Shown: positions 7,101 through 8,218 of the stretch, piece by piece
How positions within the stretch are numbered: the first letter of the stretch is position 1
How the letters are laid out: every line of letters starts with the position of its first letter
NCBI GenBank assembly: GCA_016928125.1
Contig: JAFGLK010000296.1
Span: 1-8,218, forward strand
DNA length: 8,218 nucleotides
Direction of reading: 5' to 3'
DNA from: Anaerolineae bacterium
Lineage (GTDB): Bacteria > Chloroflexota > Anaerolineae > UBA1429
Notes under the pieces: generated by a model
What the model saw: only the letters and a program-made list of their open reading frames with translations
Database searches by the model: none
What the model was told of the DNA's origin: nothing
Position numbers and translations under genes: made by a program

Positions 7101-7162
7101 GCGAGGCGCAAGGCCTCCATTCGGTCAGCGAGGGCGCGCTGCGCATTTACTGACTCAGCCAC
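4151..7162 (-). CDS. Soluble multi-PAS/GAF sensor histidine kinase
   Basis: A 1003-residue kinase with no transmembrane helix, so cytoplasmic. In order: a helical, charged N-terminus (1-85); PAS1 about 85-195; PAS2 about 205-318; PAS3 about 335-455; a GAF domain about 470-625 (PLVADGELLGLMNLG at 582-596); a coiled-coil (625-652); PAS4 about 652-770 ending VVVQDITRRREAE; a HisKA dimerisation domain with phospho-acceptor H793 in LRHEINNP; and an HATPase_c domain with N-box N903/N907 (LLNLVLNALD), G1 box DTGVGM (937-942), F box LFEPFHTTK (950-958) and G2 box GLGLGLY (961-967). All catalytic boxes look intact. The frame runs up to 7282, but GTG 7162 has AAGGAG 4 bases upstream and loses only an extension without domain features. 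The PAS and GAF ligands cannot be read from sequence. The response regulator follows at once and should be the phosphate acceptor. Confidence 0.95.
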   Translation of the reverse strand: MAESVNAQRALADRMEALRLAFGASGDLDPALERAIEGLLSCWRDRSQDGEPCLAPVSDAAQRRLERLEREIESWEREHSLLQTLIAHTHAQLAYLDPDFNFLAVNPAYERGSAYRSEELIGRNHFDLFPHAENLAIFRQVRDTGEPYSVNAKPFEFPNQPDRGVTYWDWTLSPVKDAQGEVIGLVLSLIDCTEIERVRQMRDRLADIVETTPDMIASATLEGLVTYLNPAARRLMDLPETGSIENYTIPDSHPDWAARLIREEGIPTALREGIWQGDTALVDGSGREIPVVQVIIAHRDAQGQPSHLSTIVRDMRAEIEMRAEQARLIDELAAERARLQAIIENAPEGIVVADRQGRIVLANPSAEALYAHAMPPGSDVSSYAHACYPDGRPYSGQDLPLSQAAMAGETTRNVELIVVLPGGAHRHLLASAGPIRSQSGELQGGVTVFQDITDQVLLRQRLERYLEHMRWQHRVDQAILEARGIEETVDTALEHLAGLLPLHYADVSLFDWQARELSLVAVRPSRGHGLVSGSRLRVETDWPIAVWQAGSSTVSALPAAGSSWLPIESLQAQGVRVVITWPLVADGELLGLMNLGLADREDLSNDVEGLVQGVVSQMAVALQHARLDQTLHEHSEHLEELVERRTRQLRASEERFRGIFTAIPSGVALLGANGAMLASNPAFQELVGLSGEALVEFPLALFEHPDDQAFLRAILAGPLSEDGPSEGELRLVRPDGQMIWVYVTATAIRDPARGRYPLLVVVQDITRRREAEATALQAEKLNTVGRLSALLRHEINNPLQVVMGCLELAQEALQAGWDAQRYLDVALEEIRRAASIVSRLRDLSHPGEELVREPTDLRQIVDHLLVLIAKRCEERGVQVHWARPESELLLWLSRDAIQQVLLNLVLNALDAMPEGGRLALSTVTTDDPPGVSLRISDTGVGMTPEQRAQLFEPFHTTKPDGLGLGLYVTRQLIEKHEGRIDVESRVGQGTTFAIWFPAAPSTD

Positions 7163-7284
7163 GGATCTCCTTACTCCAGAGTCAACAACGCCTGAGTGGC
7201 CCAAGGGACAGGTTGCGCCGCAGCAGCGTTCCTGACACCTGATGCCTAGGCGTGCGAACCGGAGACGCGATGACCTCACCAACT

Positions 7285-7313
7285 ATTCTACGGTCTTTGA
7301 CACGGCGCGTCAA
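7285..7313 (-). promoter_or_regulatory. Sigma70-type promoter of the kinase/regulator operon
   Basis: On the minus strand TTGACG (7313-7308) and TAGAAT (7290-7285) are separated by exactly 17 bases, each matching the consensus at five of six positions. Transcription would start near 7278, giving a leader of about 116 bases before GTG 7162. The -35 box is one arm of a palindrome, TTGAC-N7-GTCAA (7297-7313), which could be an operator. Confidence 0.65.
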
Positions 7314-7364
7314 CGCGTGAGCCACCCTTTTCGCGAGCCATACGGGCCGTGAGCGTCAAGGGAA

Positions 7365-7431
7365 CACCCTGCAGCGGCCCTCATGTCGCGGCCCCAACGG
7401 CCGCTAGCGAGGGTGGTAGCAATCGCTGCAG
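7365..7431. repeat. Nested, mutually exclusive inverted repeats
   Basis: Three pairings share bases. CACCCT and AGCGGCC (7365-7370, 7373-7379) can pair with AGGGTG and GGCCGCT (7410-7415, 7399-7405). Alternatively CTGCAGCG (7369-7376) pairs perfectly with CGCTGCAG (7424-7431), enclosing a compact GCGGCC-ccaac-GGCCGC hairpin (7388-7404). The two folds cannot coexist, which is the layout of an RNA switch, although the block could also be a DNA-level site. It contains AGGGTGGTAGC, one base off the T-box core, but no T-box target gene follows. Confidence 0.45.
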
Positions 7432-7781
7432 TCGATCAATGCAGTCCAAACTCAACGCCAACCGGGTCCAACCGAATCCTACCCCACGATGGACGAGGAG
7501 CGTCTGCACGGAAGACGGAAATATGACATCATGTATATAGGGCGCATCAGCAGAGACGCCGGGCCTGGCGCAGTCGCGGGGCGGCTGGGCCAGGGATCAG
7601 ATTCTCTGGCGATGCATTCTCAATCCGAGGAGCGTCCCAGGATTGCGAGTAGCCTGACGGCGAGTGTCCACAGAGTGGCCCCTGTGGCGGGGAACATGGG
7701 TATCTCGGTCCTGAGCGGGTCGCTCGCGTCCAACCATGGCTTGTTACCATCTCATCCCTAACCATATCATTCAGGAGGCAT

Positions 7782-8218
7782 ATGGAACAGAACAGAGTAT
7801 CCGGACTGAAAGAACGATTCAAGGCGCTGCTTCAGGGCGGCGAGTATGACTATGCACGTCCCAGACCGGGAGATGTGATAGAGGCTGTCATCGTCACCAA
7901 GAGCGATTACGAGCTGATCGTTGATCTGGGTATCAAACGCGACGGGCTGGTACCGGCCAGCGATCTGTCGTCGGTCGACGAGGCGTACGTGGACTCTTTG
8001 GAGTCAGGCGACACCATTCCGGTGGTGGTGATGCGCCGTGGCCTGAACCAGGCTGACATCGTGCGCGTCTCGCTGAGCAGGGGCTTGCAGCAGCAAGACT
8101 GGCTGCGCGCCCAGGAGCTTCTGGAAACCGGCGAGATCGTGGAGGCCCCTGTGGTGGATACCAACCGAGGGGGTGTCCTCGTGGATTTTGGGCGCATCCG
8201 CGGCTTTGTGCCCAACTC
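7782..8218 (+). CDS. rpsA: S1 RNA-binding domain protein, probably 30S ribosomal protein S1 (C-terminus off window)
   Basis: The frame opens at ATG 7782 and runs 145 codons off the right edge. A short N-terminus (MEQNRVSGLKERFKALLQGG) precedes a first S1 domain at about 29-99, starting PGDVIEAVIV and showing the family pattern of a beta strand, DGLVPASDL, and VRVSLSRG at its end. A second S1 repeat begins near 117 (GEIVEAPVVDTNRGGVLVDFG...GFVPN). Two successive S1 domains near the N-terminus fit ribosomal protein S1, which binds mRNA on the small subunit and aids initiation, though other multi-S1 proteins are possible without the remaining domains. AGGAGG at 7773-7778 lies only 3 bases from the ATG, tighter than usual; no better in-frame start follows close by. 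It is transcribed away from the kinase. Confidence 0.88.
   Translation, partial: MEQNRVSGLKERFKALLQGGEYDYARPRPGDVIEAVIVTKSDYELIVDLGIKRDGLVPASDLSSVDEAYVDSLESGDTIPVVVMRRGLNQADIVRVSLSRGLQQQDWLRAQELLETGEIVEAPVVDTNRGGVLVDFGRIRGFVPN

Larger units (their letters stand above)
7163..7781. other. Divergent intergenic region between the kinase and S1 genes
   Basis: 619 bases with no convincing gene. The left part holds the kinase leader (about 116 bases) and its promoter. The middle holds a block of competing inverted repeats (7365-7431). The right part has further GC-rich repeats: CCTGGC/GCCAGG at 7564-7594 and CCACAG/CTGTGG at 7668-7687. The 90-codon frame at 7489 on the plus strand has no ribosome binding site and an uninformative translation. 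I found no good sigma70 promoter for the S1 gene; TTGACA at 7297-7302 on the plus strand has no matching -10 box. If transcription starts far upstream, the S1 gene has a long structured leader, but this is unproven. Confidence 0.55.

Noticed and set aside
7410..7420. T-box riboswitch core (AGGGTGGTAGC)
   Set aside because: The invariant ACC is AGC here, I could not build a Stem I upstream, and no aminoacyl-tRNA synthetase or amino-acid gene follows; the next plus-strand gene, S1, starts about 360 bases away. Kept only as a remark on the inverted-repeat block.
1501..7453. Shared 12-mer CAGTCCAAACTC at 1501 and 7442
   Set aside because: A few identical 12-mers are expected by chance in 8 kb on two strands, and the flanks do not match.
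7489..7761. 90-codon plus-strand open frame upstream of the S1 gene
   Set aside because: No ribosome binding site before the ATG and an uninformative, low-complexity translation.

Overview
The window is about 8.2 kb of GC-rich bacterial DNA with no mobile element, CRISPR array, tRNA or rRNA that I could see. Gene content (a large soluble multi-PAS/GAF histidine kinase, a CBS-domain site-2 protease, a small anchored protein with a Pro/Thr-rich tail, frequent GTG/TTG starts) would suit a Chloroflexota-like organism. That assignment is an impression from gene style, not from a marker gene.

Layout. Seven genes run leftward on the minus strand, and one runs rightward at the right edge. The leftward unit begins with a well-formed sigma70-type promoter (TTGACG-N17-TAGAAT, about 7285-7313). 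It reads a 1003-residue cytoplasmic sensor kinase with four PAS domains and a GAF domain (7162-4151), then an OmpR/PhoB-type response regulator (4115-3399), and ends at a good intrinsic terminator (3325-3351). After a 436-base gap with a candidate extended -10 promoter, a second leftward group follows: a stand-alone receiver protein (2962-2573), an unrecognised 97-residue protein (2500-2207), an Hsp20 small heat-shock protein (2103-1657), an M50 site-2 protease with two CBS domains (1464-289), and a small single-span membrane protein with a Pro-rich exterior tail, cut by the left edge (243-1). On the right, after a 619-base divergent region, the start of an S1-domain protein, probably ribosomal protein S1, runs off the window (7782-8218).

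How it may work together (inference). The kinase has no membrane span, so it should sense a cytoplasmic signal through its PAS/GAF domains and phosphorylate the DNA-binding regulator. The receiver-only protein may be a second target. The second group joins a chaperone, an intramembrane protease and a small membrane protein, which points to protein-quality or envelope stress.

Non-coding signals worth notice: an 8-bp-arm inverted repeat just upstream of hsp20 that resembles, but does not match, the HspR/HAIR operator; strong hairpins between hsp20 and the protease gene; a TTGAC-N7-GTCAA palindrome over the kinase -35 box; and a block at 7365-7431 in the divergent region with mutually exclusive stems.
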